DNA of 64,000 nucleotides from Acidipropionibacterium acidipropionici (lineage in GTDB: Bacteria; Actinomycetota; Actinomycetes; Propionibacteriales; Propionibacteriaceae). The translations under genes and the position numbers were made by a program. Positions 42,944 through 51,223 of this stretch are shown piece after piece. The DNA lies in assembly GCF_001441165.1 (NCBI RefSeq), contig NZ_CP013126.1, forward strand, positions 1,641,551-1,705,550, read 5' to 3'. How positions within the stretch are numbered: position 1 is the stretch's first letter; each line of letters opens with the position of its first letter. The notes under the pieces were generated by a model. The model searched no databases, had not been told where the DNA came from, and saw only the letters and a program-made list of their open reading frames with translations.

Positions 42944-44491
42944 GTGACCGAGAACCAGACCCTTCCCACCAGCCCCCAGACCCAACACGCCGACAACCGG
43001 ATCGAGAAGCAGGAGAGCACTCTGCCCGTCCTGCCGGTGGGGGTCGACGACGCCTCGGCGCCCGACCCCGAGCAGGTCGGCGCCCAGGCCCTGGAGAACC
43101 CCGGGGTGCTGCGTCGCAGGATCACCCGGCTGGCCCTGCCGGCGCTGGGGGAGAACGCCCTGGAGAACGCGCTGGACATCGTCAACACCGTGCTGGTCTC
43201 CGCGTTGGGAGCAGCCGCGCTCGCCGGTGCCGGTGCGGCCCTTCAGGTGATGCAGATCGTGCTGTCGGCGCTCACCGCGCTGTCCACCGGCGCCTCCATC
43301 CTGGTGGCCCACGCCGTCGGCGCCGATGAGCCGGCCGAGGGCACCAGGCTGGCCCGCCAGGCCCTCATGTGGAGCCTCATGCTCTCGGTGCCGATCGCCG
43401 TGGCAGGTGTCCTGGGCACCGGCGGCATCGTGTCGATCTTCGGGCTGGCCCCGGAGGCCGCCGGCGTGGCGCGGTCGTACCTGGTGATCGCCATGGCGTC
43501 CATCCCGGTGCTTGCCATGCTCATGATCAGCGGCGGCGTGTTGCGCGGCGCCGGGGACGCCAAAACCCCGATGTACGTGACGATGGGCGCCAACGTCATC
43601 AACATCGGCCTGGCCTACGCGCTGATCCACGGCCACTTCGGCATGCCCCAGCTGGGCGTCGCCGGGGCCGCGATCGCGGGATTCATCGCCCGCACCCTGG
43701 CCCTGGTGGCGATGGTGTGGCTGATGGCCAAGGGCCGCGCCGGAGTGAGCCTGGCCCGGCCGGTCGGCACCGTCCTGGTGTACTGGAAGCCGCGTTGGGA
43801 CGCCGCCCGGGCGATCCTCAAACTCGGCCTTCCGGCGGCCGCCGAACAGCTCGTGATGAGCGGCGCATGGCTGGCCTTCACGATGATCGTCGCCCGGATC
43901 GGCACCGAGGCGATGGCCGCCCAGCGGGTCACCTCCAGCGTCCAGAACGTCGTCTTCCTTCCCGGCCTGGCCCTCATGATCGCCACGACCTCCCTGGTGG
44001 GGCAGGCGCTGGGGGCCAGGCGGCCCCTGCTGGCGCGCCAGGTGGCCGGGCGCACCGAGCGCTGGGCGATGGGCGTCGCCGTGATCCTCGCCGTCGTGGT
44101 GTGGCTGGCCGCCCGCCCGATCATGGCGCTGTTCACCGACGACCCGGCGATCATCACGCTGGGGGCCGCGACCCTGCCGGTGATGATGCTCACCCAGCCC
44201 TTCTGGGCCTGGACCATCCAGAACTCTGGCATGCTGCGCGGCATGCGCGACACCATCAGCCCGCTGGTCATCGAGGCCATCGGCAACTGGTCCGCGGTGG
44301 CGGCGGTGTGGTTCATCGTTCAGAACGGCGGCGGCCTCACCACGGCCTGGTGGGCCTATGTGGCCGTCGCCCCGCTCACCAGCCTCGCCATGACCTGGCG
44401 CAAGCGGGTGCGCGCCCGCAAGCTGGGCGCCTATCTGCCGGGCGAGACCCTGCTGCCGAGGCTGGGGAAGCGGGCCGCGTCGGCGGGGTGA
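42944..44491 (+). CDS. MATE-family efflux transporter
   Basis: This 515-residue DinF-like multidrug/toxin extrusion protein starts at a GTG. After a hydrophilic N terminus of about 60 residues it has 12 membrane helices with two-fold repetition. Landmarks are R-I-T-R-L-A-L-P-A-L near residue 64, G-A-A-L-A-G-A-G-A-A-L, and G-V-L-R-G-A-G-D-A-K-T-P near 200 mirrored by N-S-G-M-L-R-G-M-R-D-T near 430. It should export organic cations or drugs in exchange for Na+ or H+. Confidence 0.9.
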   Translation: MTENQTLPTSPQTQHADNRIEKQESTLPVLPVGVDDASAPDPEQVGAQALENPGVLRRRITRLALPALGENALENALDIVNTVLVSALGAAALAGAGAALQVMQIVLSALTALSTGASILVAHAVGADEPAEGTRLARQALMWSLMLSVPIAVAGVLGTGGIVSIFGLAPEAAGVARSYLVIAMASIPVLAMLMISGGVLRGAGDAKTPMYVTMGANVINIGLAYALIHGHFGMPQLGVAGAAIAGFIARTLALVAMVWLMAKGRAGVSLARPVGTVLVYWKPRWDAARAILKLGLPAAAEQLVMSGAWLAFTMIVARIGTEAMAAQRVTSSVQNVVFLPGLALMIATTSLVGQALGARRPLLARQVAGRTERWAMGVAVILAVVVWLAARPIMALFTDDPAIITLGAATLPVMMLTQPFWAWTIQNSGMLRGMRDTISPLVIEAIGNWSAVAAVWFIVQNGGGLTTAWWAYVAVAPLTSLAMTWRKRVRARKLGAYLPGETLLPRLGKRAASAG

Positions 44492-44512
44492 GGGCGCCGG
44501 GGCGCGTTTCGC

Positions 44513-45091
44513 TCACCGGACAGCGGCTTTCCGAGCCGGCAGGGACATGGCGTCGACCAGCCAGTCGAGGGTGACGTCGGCGTCGGCCATCTCGGCGACC
44601 AGGATCCGGGCGCAGGCCAGGGCGTCGGCGTCCGCCTGGTGGTGGGAGAAGGTCTCGCCGGGGAAGTAGTGGCGGAAGACCTGGTCGAGTTTCATGGTGC
44701 CGCGCGGCCAGCCCAGCAGCCGCTGCGCGGTGCGGTAGGTGCACAGCCGCGGCCCGTCGAGGGTGGGGGTGCCCAGGGTGTCTGCCAGGGCGTTCCAGAC
44801 GCTGAAGTCGAAGGCCATGTTGTGGGCCACCACCGGGCCGTCGCCGATCATCTCCAGGTACTCGCCGACGACCTCCTCCCAGCCCGGGGCGTCGGCCACG
44901 TCGGCGGGGAGAATGCCGTGGATGGAGATATTCATCGGGTGGAAGAGGTCCTTGCCGGCCGGGGGATGGATGAGGTGGGCCTTCTCGCCGATGACCCGGC
45001 CCTCCTCGTCCATGGTCACCGCCGCTATCGAACAGGCCGAGGCGCGCTCCCGGTTGGCGGTCTCGAAGTCGATCGCGGTGAATGTGGTCAT
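44513..45091 (-). CDS. DEDDh 3'-5' exonuclease (DnaQ-like)
   Basis: This 192-residue exonuclease has Exo I A-I-D-F-E-T-A-N near residue 6, Exo II H-N-M-A-F-D near 91, and Exo III H-H-Q-A-D-A-D-A near 150 with the general-base His. It resembles stand-alone proofreading or repair nucleases that trim single-stranded 3' ends of DNA or RNA. Start at 45091, with AGGAGG 5 bases upstream. Confidence 0.9.
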   Translation of the reverse strand: MTTFTAIDFETANRERASACSIAAVTMDEEGRVIGEKAHLIHPPAGKDLFHPMNISIHGILPADVADAPGWEEVVGEYLEMIGDGPVVAHNMAFDFSVWNALADTLGTPTLDGPRLCTYRTAQRLLGWPRGTMKLDQVFRHYFPGETFSHHQADADALACARILVAEMADADVTLDWLVDAMSLPARKAAVR

Positions 45092-45181
45092 GTGGCCTCC
45101 TGGGTGCCCAGTCTGCCCTGAGGACCCGACATCCGCCGCATCGGGTGACGGCGGTGGCAGGGTAAGGCCGGTCTGGGGAGA

Positions 45182-45249
45182 CGAGAATCCCCCTCAACGG
45201 GCCTTTTCGGCCCGGCGGGGAGGCAACGACCCGTTGAGCGGGATTCTCG
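45182..45249. other. Long hairpin between exonuclease and sirtuin genes
   Basis: CGAGAATCCCCCTCAACGGG (45182-45201) pairs with CCCGTTGAGCGGGATTCTCG (45230-45249), one mismatch in 20. A nested GGGCC/GGCCC hairpin sits inside. It lies between divergent start codons, so it is not an ordinary terminator. Confidence 0.85.
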
Positions 45250-45297
45250 GTCGTGGCCAGCACCGTGGACTCGGCGCGGTATGGGAGGATCTGGGCC

Positions 45298-46023
45298 ATG
45301 GATGATCTCGCCTCCGTGCTGGCCGGGGCCCGCAGGGCGGTGTTCTTCGGCGGTGCCGGCGTCTCCACCGAGTCCGGGATCCCCGACTTCCGGTCGGCGG
45401 GAGGGCTGTACACCACCGCCCACGACCTGCCCTACCCGGCCGAGTACATGCTCAGCCATGAGTGCTTCGAGGCCGAGCCGCAGCTCTTCATGGACTTCTA
45501 CCGGCAATACCTCGTCCACCCGGACGCCCGTCCCAACCGCGCCCACCGGGCGCTGGCGGCGATGGAGGGGCAGGGTCGTCTGGAGGCCGTGATCACCCAG
45601 AACATCGACGGGCTCCACCAGGACGCCGGATCGGCCAGGGTCATCGAGCTGCACGGCTCGGTGCACCGCAATCACTGCATGGGATGCGGACGCCACTACG
45701 GCCTGGACGTCATCATGCGGGACGCCGGGATCACGGTGTGCCATGCCTGCGGGCAGATGATCCGCCCCGATGTCGTCCTCTACGGCGAGACCCTGGACAG
45801 GGTTGTGATCGATGACGCCCTGGCCGCCATCCAGGCCGCCGACGTGCTCATCGTCGGCGGCACCTCCCTCAACGTCTACCCGGCCGCCGGCATGATCCGG
45901 TTCTTCCGAGGCACCCACCTGGTGCTCATCAATCTGGAGACGACCCCCTACGACTCCGATGCCGATCTCGTGATCCACGAGCGGATCGGCGAGGCGCTGG
46001 GGGAGGCCCTCGGCGTCGAGTAG
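45298..46023 (+). CDS. cobB: Sir2-family NAD-dependent protein deacylase
   Basis: This 241-residue class III deacylase has the NAD loop G-A-G-V-S-T-E-S-G-I-P-D-F-R near residue 17, the catalytic T-Q-N-I-D-G-L-H near 100, and His in E-L-H-G-S near 118. Zinc ligands are C-M-G-C near 125 and C-H-A-C near 148. It removes acetyl or succinyl groups from lysines. The ATG at 45298 follows GGGAGGATCTGGGCC. Confidence 0.92.
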   Translation: MDDLASVLAGARRAVFFGGAGVSTESGIPDFRSAGGLYTTAHDLPYPAEYMLSHECFEAEPQLFMDFYRQYLVHPDARPNRAHRALAAMEGQGRLEAVITQNIDGLHQDAGSARVIELHGSVHRNHCMGCGRHYGLDVIMRDAGITVCHACGQMIRPDVVLYGETLDRVVIDDALAAIQAADVLIVGGTSLNVYPAAGMIRFFRGTHLVLINLETTPYDSDADLVIHERIGEALGEALGVE

Positions 46024-46052
46024 TGCCGGCGTGCAGGCGTCGAGTTCCCAGG

Positions 46053-46096
46053 CATTGTGATTCTGTGGGGTGAACTCTCCCCAAGCGATCACAATG
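46053..46096. terminator. Bidirectional terminator hairpin
   Basis: CATTGTGAT and ATCACAATG with inner GTGGGG and CCCC form a stem between the convergent sirtuin and NERD-helicase genes. Confidence 0.8.
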
Positions 46097-46129
46097 ATCG
46101 GGAGCTCAGTGATCGGGAGCGGCGGCCCT

Positions 46130-47782
46130 TCAGGCCTCGATCCCGAGCCGCCCGGCCACCTCGGGCCCGCCGGTCGAGGCGATGAGATCCGGGTCTCCCA
46201 CCACGATGAGCAGGTCGGTGGCCCTCGACATGCCCACGTAGAGGCGTTCGGCGGCGCGGTCGCGCGGTTCGGACTCGTTGACGCAGAGCACCACGACCCG
46301 CCGCTCCAGACCCTTGAACCCCAGCACGTGGCCGTAGAAGACGTCGTCCTCGTCCAGGGTGTCCCAGTAGGCGCGGGCGCCCAGCTCCTCCTGTCGCTCC
46401 TTCTGCACGGGGTGGCGGCGGCCGGTCGTGAGCAGGGCGATGTCCCCGGCCTGCCAGCCGTCGTCGAAGAGGGAGTCGACGGCGTCGTCGGCCGCCTCGA
46501 CGGCGTCGCGCCCGGTGGCGGGGATGAACTCGACCTCCGGGCCCTCGCCGCCACGAGCCGACAGCCCGGTGGGTGCCAGCGGCTCGAAGCAACGGGCGAT
46601 CTGGCGGGTGTTGCGCAGGTTGTGGTCCAGCACCAGCGGTACCAGGCGCACCGGCGGGCGGCCGTAGCGGGGGAAGACGCGCTGCTGCTCGTCGGAGTAG
46701 ACGTAGAGGCCGCCGGTCTCCTGGTCGCGCAGGGCCCGCAGGATGGGCGTCCACCAGCTCTCGGCGAAGTCCTGGGCCTCGTCGACGATGATGGCGTCGA
46801 ACTTCTTGCCGTCGGGAAGACCGAGGGCGGCCTCGGCCATCTCCTCGGGGAGGCGGCGCTCCCAGAAGTCGGAGTCGTCGCGGCCGGCGGCCTCGATCCC
46901 CCAGGACTGTCCCAGGTCCTCGAAGGTGCCGACGAAGGCGGGCTGCTTCTTGCGCGGGCCGGTGAGCAGGCTCTTGCGCAGGTGCGCCGCCAGGCCGTAG
47001 GAGTAGCACAGCACGGCGATGCGTTTCGGCTTGTCGTAGCGTCCGGAGGCGAGGTCGCGGGCCTGCCGGACGGCCATCACGGTCTTGCCGGATCCGGCTC
47101 CGCCGCGCACCTCGATGCGGGGGATGAGCCGGGTCACCGACAGCAGTGTCGCCTGCTCCTCGGTGAGGTGGTCGGAGAGACGCCGACGGTCCCCGGCCAG
47201 TGCCCGGACGTCTCTGGCGGGGAGGTTGCGGCCGCACAGGATGGCCTCGATCGCCTGGACGTCGTAGTTGTCGGGGATCGCGGCGTCGGTGGCGTGGAGG
47301 CTGGTGGTGTCCCAGATGCGCCGGCCGAGATCGGCCAAGTCCGCGCGTCCGGAGATCTGCCAGCGGGGGCATTCGGGCAGGGCGAAGTCGTCGTCGAGGT
47401 CGGTGTAGGGCAGGACGACGTGGTGGGAGAACCGCAGCCGGCATCCGGGCCAGCGCGGGTCGGCGGTGAGGAAGCGGCGCAGGGCGTGGTCGGCGAGCAT
47501 CGCCTGGTCGACGGGGTCGATGGCCGACGTCGTGCCGCCGCGGTTGATGTACCAGGAGTCGCCGTCGTGCCAGACGTGGGACCCCTTGACCTCGACGGTG
47601 ACGATGCCGGAGCCCGGCATGAGAACGACCAGATCGGCCTCGTGGTCCTTGTGCTCATCGGAGATCCGCTGGTTGGCGAGGATCACGCAGTCGTCGGAGA
47701 GCTGGCGGGCCAGGCGCTGCCAGACGTCGCGCTCCGAGTCGGTGACGAAGGTGGGTCGGTTCGGGACTGTGCGCGCCGTCAT
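46130..47782 (-). CDS. NERD-nuclease/UvrD-like helicase fusion
   Basis: In this 550-residue protein, residues about 15-125 are a NERD domain, a PD-(D/E)xK nuclease relative, with E-A-D-L-V-V-L near 50 and V-T-V-E-V-K-G near 62 supplying the acidic and lysine residues. A UvrD/Rep-like superfamily 1 helicase core follows: Walker A G-G-A-G-S-G-K-T at 227-234, D-E-A-Q-D-F-A near 310, Y-S-D-E-Q-Q-R-V-F near 345, and V-G-M-S-R-A near 520. It may process DNA ends or foreign DNA. The start at 47782 gives the NERD domain its normal beginning. It is divergently paired with the helicase-sigma fusion 154 bases away. Confidence 0.88.
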   Translation of the reverse strand: MTARTVPNRPTFVTDSERDVWQRLARQLSDDCVILANQRISDEHKDHEADLVVLMPGSGIVTVEVKGSHVWHDGDSWYINRGGTTSAIDPVDQAMLADHALRRFLTADPRWPGCRLRFSHHVVLPYTDLDDDFALPECPRWQISGRADLADLGRRIWDTTSLHATDAAIPDNYDVQAIEAILCGRNLPARDVRALAGDRRRLSDHLTEEQATLLSVTRLIPRIEVRGGAGSGKTVMAVRQARDLASGRYDKPKRIAVLCYSYGLAAHLRKSLLTGPRKKQPAFVGTFEDLGQSWGIEAAGRDDSDFWERRLPEEMAEAALGLPDGKKFDAIIVDEAQDFAESWWTPILRALRDQETGGLYVYSDEQQRVFPRYGRPPVRLVPLVLDHNLRNTRQIARCFEPLAPTGLSARGGEGPEVEFIPATGRDAVEAADDAVDSLFDDGWQAGDIALLTTGRRHPVQKERQEELGARAYWDTLDEDDVFYGHVLGFKGLERRVVVLCVNESEPRDRAAERLYVGMSRATDLLIVVGDPDLIASTGGPEVAGRLGIEA

Positions 47783-47936
47783 GGGGTCACCGTATCGGGA
47801 GGCGGCGGGCGGTGAGGGGTGAATGCCGCTCTGATAAGGCTGTTTCGGGGCTGAGGAGAAACTGTCAGAGGGGTTCTCTAAAGTCATCGATGTCGACGGT
47901 GATGGTCGGCGCGGCGATGGAGCAGGAGGACGGCGG
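47783..47936. promoter_or_regulatory. Shared divergent promoter region of the helicase pair
   Basis: These 154 bases lie between the start codons of the NERD helicase and the helicase-sigma fusion. I see no palindrome strong enough to call an operator. TCTAAAGT at 47876-47883 is a possible -10 region for the fusion gene. AGGAGGA at 47924-47930 is its ribosome-binding site. If the fused sigma factor controls itself, its recognition site should be here. Confidence 0.45.
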
Positions 47937-50900
47937 ATGAGACGCCCGGAGTTGGACAAGATCGGTGGTCTCGGATCGCATCCCCTCGGCAAGGTGCCGA
48001 GCCGGGAACCCATGCTGCCGCTCGGGATCGCCGAGATGAGCGACGATGGCCATGTCGGATCTGCAGCCGCAGCGGAGCAGCCGCAGGTGACGACCACGCC
48101 GACTGTCAATGGTCGAGCGCTGGACGCGGCCCGTGGCTTGGACGCTGCGGCAGGTGTGAGCGAGGTGGCGCAGAGCGCTGATCTCCCCGCCATCGATGAT
48201 CTCGAGTGTGACGCTGAGGTCGATGAACCGGGCGACGAGGACCATCCTGAAGGCGCCCCGGAAGGCGTCACCCGCCTCGCGTCGAGGGCTCTGCCGGACG
48301 ATGGCAGTCCCGACGGCTTCGAGGTCTCTGGCGCCCCCGACCCGCCCGAGGATCCATGGGCGATCAAGCCGGACACCAGATTGTGGGCCTGGCAGCGCGA
48401 CGCGATCGATGCCTGGAACCTCAGTGATCATGTCGGCGTTGTCCAGGCCGTGACCGGTACAGGCAAGACCATGGTCGGCCTTGTCGCGATCGCGCAGGCC
48501 CTGAGGACGGGGCGCCGGTGCGTGGTTCTGGTCCCGAGCGACCAGCTCGTGAAGCAGTGGACCCGTGCCCTGAGGACATTCCTCCCGAATGCGATCCTGG
48601 CGGAGAAGGCCGAGGAGAAGCCGGTCTGGGATGTCCGCGTGTCCACCGTCCAAACCGCGATGAATCATCCCTTCCTGCTGCGCCGCGAGGCGGGCATGGT
48701 GGTCGCTGATGAATGTCACCGCTACGGGGCACCCGGATACGCGATCGCATTGCGGCCCGGATACGACTGGCGCCTCGGGCTGAGCGCCACAGTTGAGAGG
48801 GAGGACGACGGCGACGAGATCCTTCGGCGGTATTTTCACCGCACCTGCTTCGACCTGGACTACCAGAGAGCCGCTGAGGATCATCTCATCGCGCCCTACG
48901 ACATTGCCCTGGTAGGTGTCCCGTTGGAATCCTCGGAGAGCGCCGAGTACCACCGGCTGGCCGATGAGCTGCGTATCAAGGCGACGCAGCTCAAGGACAT
49001 CGCGGGCGTTCCACCCGAGCCGGTCTCGGCCTTTATGTCAGAGGTGAGCGTCCTCGCGAGGGACCGCACATCGGCATGGCAGGGGCTGGCGATCTCGTAC
49101 CTTGCTCGATTCGCGGCGCGCAAGGAGCTTCTCGCGCGCACCGGGATGAAGCAGAAGGCGATTCGGATTCTCGCGCCAGTGGTCCACAGGTCGCAAGGCT
49201 CGTTGATCTTCACCCAGACCAAGGATTCAGCCGAGGCCGCGGCCGAACTTCTGGGCCGGGAGGGGATCTCCTCGGGGGCCGTCCATTCAGGGCAGGACGC
49301 CGAGGAGCGGGAGGAGCGCATGTTCGAGTTCGCAGCCGGCTCCACCAGGGCGCTGGCGGCCCCGAGGATTCTCGATGAAGGCGTCGATGTACCTGACGCC
49401 GACTTCGGCCTGGTGGTGGCCTCGAACAGGTCACGGCGTCAGATGATCCAGAGAATGGGTCGTGTACTGCGTCGCAAGAAGGGCGGCCGTCCGGCCCGGT
49501 TCGTCATCATGTATGCCATCGATACCGTGGAGGATCCGCACCACACCGGGACGATGCCGCCCTTCTTCAAGGAATCGCTTCCGTGGTCCAGACAGTGGGA
49601 TGAGTTCGATCTCGGTGTCGCCGGCGAGTCGGTGAGGCTCCTGGAATTCCTCGGTGTCACCGAGGAACAGCCCGAGTGGGAGTCGGAGCGTGCAGGCCTG
49701 ATCGGTCGTGCCGGTGGCATGGGGCCGGTCCTCCCCCCGACTGTCGAGGTGACGGCTACCGCCGGCGATGAGGATGGGAACGTGAGAGCCGCTGACGGGT
49801 CGCCGCGACCCGTCAGCGAGAACGATGATCCGACGGTCACGGCTCCGGCTGTTGATGACGCTGTCGATTGGGATGCGCTTGACCTGGAGGATCGTGATGA
49901 GATTCTGAGCGAGGTCCGGATCAGCGACGACATCGTCCGGGACTATCTGCGTCAGATCGGTCGGTACCGGCTCCTTCACGGCATGACGGAGGAGGTTGCT
50001 CTGGCAAGGCGCATCGAATGCGGCCTCTATGCTTCGCACCTGCTCGCGACCGGAACCAGGAATGCCGCCGCTACCCGCGAGGAGCTTCAGATCCTGGAGC
50101 GTGAGGGTGCTGCAGCGTTCGAGCAGATGGTGACTGGGAATCTGCGTCTCGTCGTATCGGTCGTGAAGAAGGTGGCAGGCCACGGGATGGAATTCATCGA
50201 CCGTATTCAAGAAGGGAATATCGGCCTCATCCACGCAGTCCAGAAATTCGACTATCGCAAGGGATACAAGCTCTCAACCTATGCGACGTGGTGGATCAAG
50301 CAGGCTGTGACCAGAGCAGTTGCTGACCAAGGCTCAGCGATTCGGATCCCGGTCCACGTCACCGAGAAGATCAACACCGTTCGCAACTGGTTGAGAGTCC
50401 ACGATCTCGAATGGGACGACTGCGCGAGTTCCTGCCCCGATGGCATATCTGAACTCGAGATCTCCAACCGGGATCTGGTGCGTATGAGTCGGATGGCCCG
50501 TCCTCTGACGAGCATTGACTCACTTCGCGATCTCCTCGATGATTCTGTCCGTCTCAGTCCGATCGACGGCGATGGCCCCGTCATACCGGGCGCCGGCGGA
50601 GACCCCAACGCTCCCTTCGCATGGAAGGCGATGGAGGTCCTGCAGTACGAGGATCCGCGAACGGCTCGGATCCTCATGCTCCGGTGGGGATTCGAGACGG
50701 GTGAGTCAGAGACGCTGGATTCGATCGGGCAGGTGATGGGCGTGACCCGTGAGCGGATCCGTCAGCTCGAGAAGCTCGGGATTGAAAGGGTGAAAGAAAT
50801 AGTCCGTGAGGATGCCGAGCGTCAGCTGCTTCCCGAGAATCGGCCCACCCAAGCCGTTCCGCATTCTGTGGCGCCTAAGAAGAAGCGGTCGAAGAAAAAT

Positions 50901-51047
50901 TCCGGGAGGACTCCATCTTCAGGCTCGGCGAGGTTGGTGAGTAAGGGTCGTCCCACGTCTCGGCCTCGATATGAGTCGAAGAGGCCGGAGAAGGTCAACG
51001 CGGATGCTGTCCTGAAGGAGTTGCTCTCGGTTCCGCGTCCACGCTGA
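47937..51047 (+). CDS. XPB-like SF2 helicase fused to sigma-70 factor
   Basis: One uninterrupted frame of 1036 codons with AGGAGGA 6 bases upstream. Residues 1-145 are an acidic low-complexity leader. Residues 149-560 form an SF2 helicase of the XPB/SSL2 type: W-Q-R-D-A-I at 152, Walker A T-G-T-G-K-T at 173-178, D-E-C-H at 258-261, L-S-A-T-V-E-R-E-D-D at 282, and S-R-R-Q-M-I-Q-R-M-G-R-V-L-R around 500. After an acidic linker comes a sigma-70 factor: region 1.2 (D-D-I-V-R-D-Y-L-R-Q-I-G at 664), region 2 (N-L-R-L-V-V-S at 735, S-T-Y-A-T-W-W-I-K-Q-A at 780), and region 4 (helix-turn-helix I-G-Q-V-M-G-V-T-R-E-R-I-R-Q-L-E to 945). A lysine/arginine-rich tail ends it. All key motifs are intact. Sampled G+C is lower than in neighbours, suggesting transfer. 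Confidence 0.93.
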   Translation: MRRPELDKIGGLGSHPLGKVPSREPMLPLGIAEMSDDGHVGSAAAAEQPQVTTTPTVNGRALDAARGLDAAAGVSEVAQSADLPAIDDLECDAEVDEPGDEDHPEGAPEGVTRLASRALPDDGSPDGFEVSGAPDPPEDPWAIKPDTRLWAWQRDAIDAWNLSDHVGVVQAVTGTGKTMVGLVAIAQALRTGRRCVVLVPSDQLVKQWTRALRTFLPNAILAEKAEEKPVWDVRVSTVQTAMNHPFLLRREAGMVVADECHRYGAPGYAIALRPGYDWRLGLSATVEREDDGDEILRRYFHRTCFDLDYQRAAEDHLIAPYDIALVGVPLESSESAEYHRLADELRIKATQLKDIAGVPPEPVSAFMSEVSVLARDRTSAWQGLAISYLARFAARKELLARTGMKQKAIRILAPVVHRSQGSLIFTQTKDSAEAAAELLGREGISSGAVHSGQDAEEREERMFEFAAGSTRALAAPRILDEGVDVPDADFGLVVASNRSRRQMIQRMGRVLRRKKGGRPARFVIMYAIDTVEDPHHTGTMPPFFKESLPWSRQWDEFDLGVAGESVRLLEFLGVTEEQPEWESERAGLIGRAGGMGPVLPPTVEVTATAGDEDGNVRAADGSPRPVSENDDPTVTAPAVDDAVDWDALDLEDRDEILSEVRISDDIVRDYLRQIGRYRLLHGMTEEVALARRIECGLYASHLLATGTRNAAATREELQILEREGAAAFEQMVTGNLRLVVSVVKKVAGHGMEFIDRIQEGNIGLIHAVQKFDYRKGYKLSTYATWWIKQAVTRAVADQGSAIRIPVHVTEKINTVRNWLRVHDLEWDDCASSCPDGISELEISNRDLVRMSRMARPLTSIDSLRDLLDDSVRLSPIDGDGPVIPGAGGDPNAPFAWKAMEVLQYEDPRTARILMLRWGFETGESETLDSIGQVMGVTRERIRQLEKLGIERVKEIVREDAERQLLPENRPTQAVPHSVAPKKKRSKKNSGRTPSSGSARLVSKGRPTSRPRYESKRPEKVNADAVLKELLSVPRPR

Positions 51048-51223
51048 GCGCCCGATGGACGGACCGGCCCTGATGACTCGGCCGGGGCATGGCGCACAAC
51101 ACATCTGGACCCGGCGGGCGGCCCATGAGAAGTGCCGTCTCGCAGATGCCGGTTTGGCTGGACGGTTCCTCTGCTGCGGGCGTCACCTTCATGAGACTGA
51201 GACCCGATCGGGCGGCCGTTTGA

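Noticed and set aside
42854-43636. 260-codon minus-strand frame opposite the MATE gene
   Set aside because: Glycine/arginine/histidine-rich shadow of the MATE coding strand.
47937-51047. Helicase-sigma fusion as a frameshift or assembly artefact
   Set aside because: The frame is uninterrupted, the linker reads as normal coding sequence with the same composition on both sides, and no second ribosome-binding site with start is obvious before region 1.2. It still deserves read-level confirmation.
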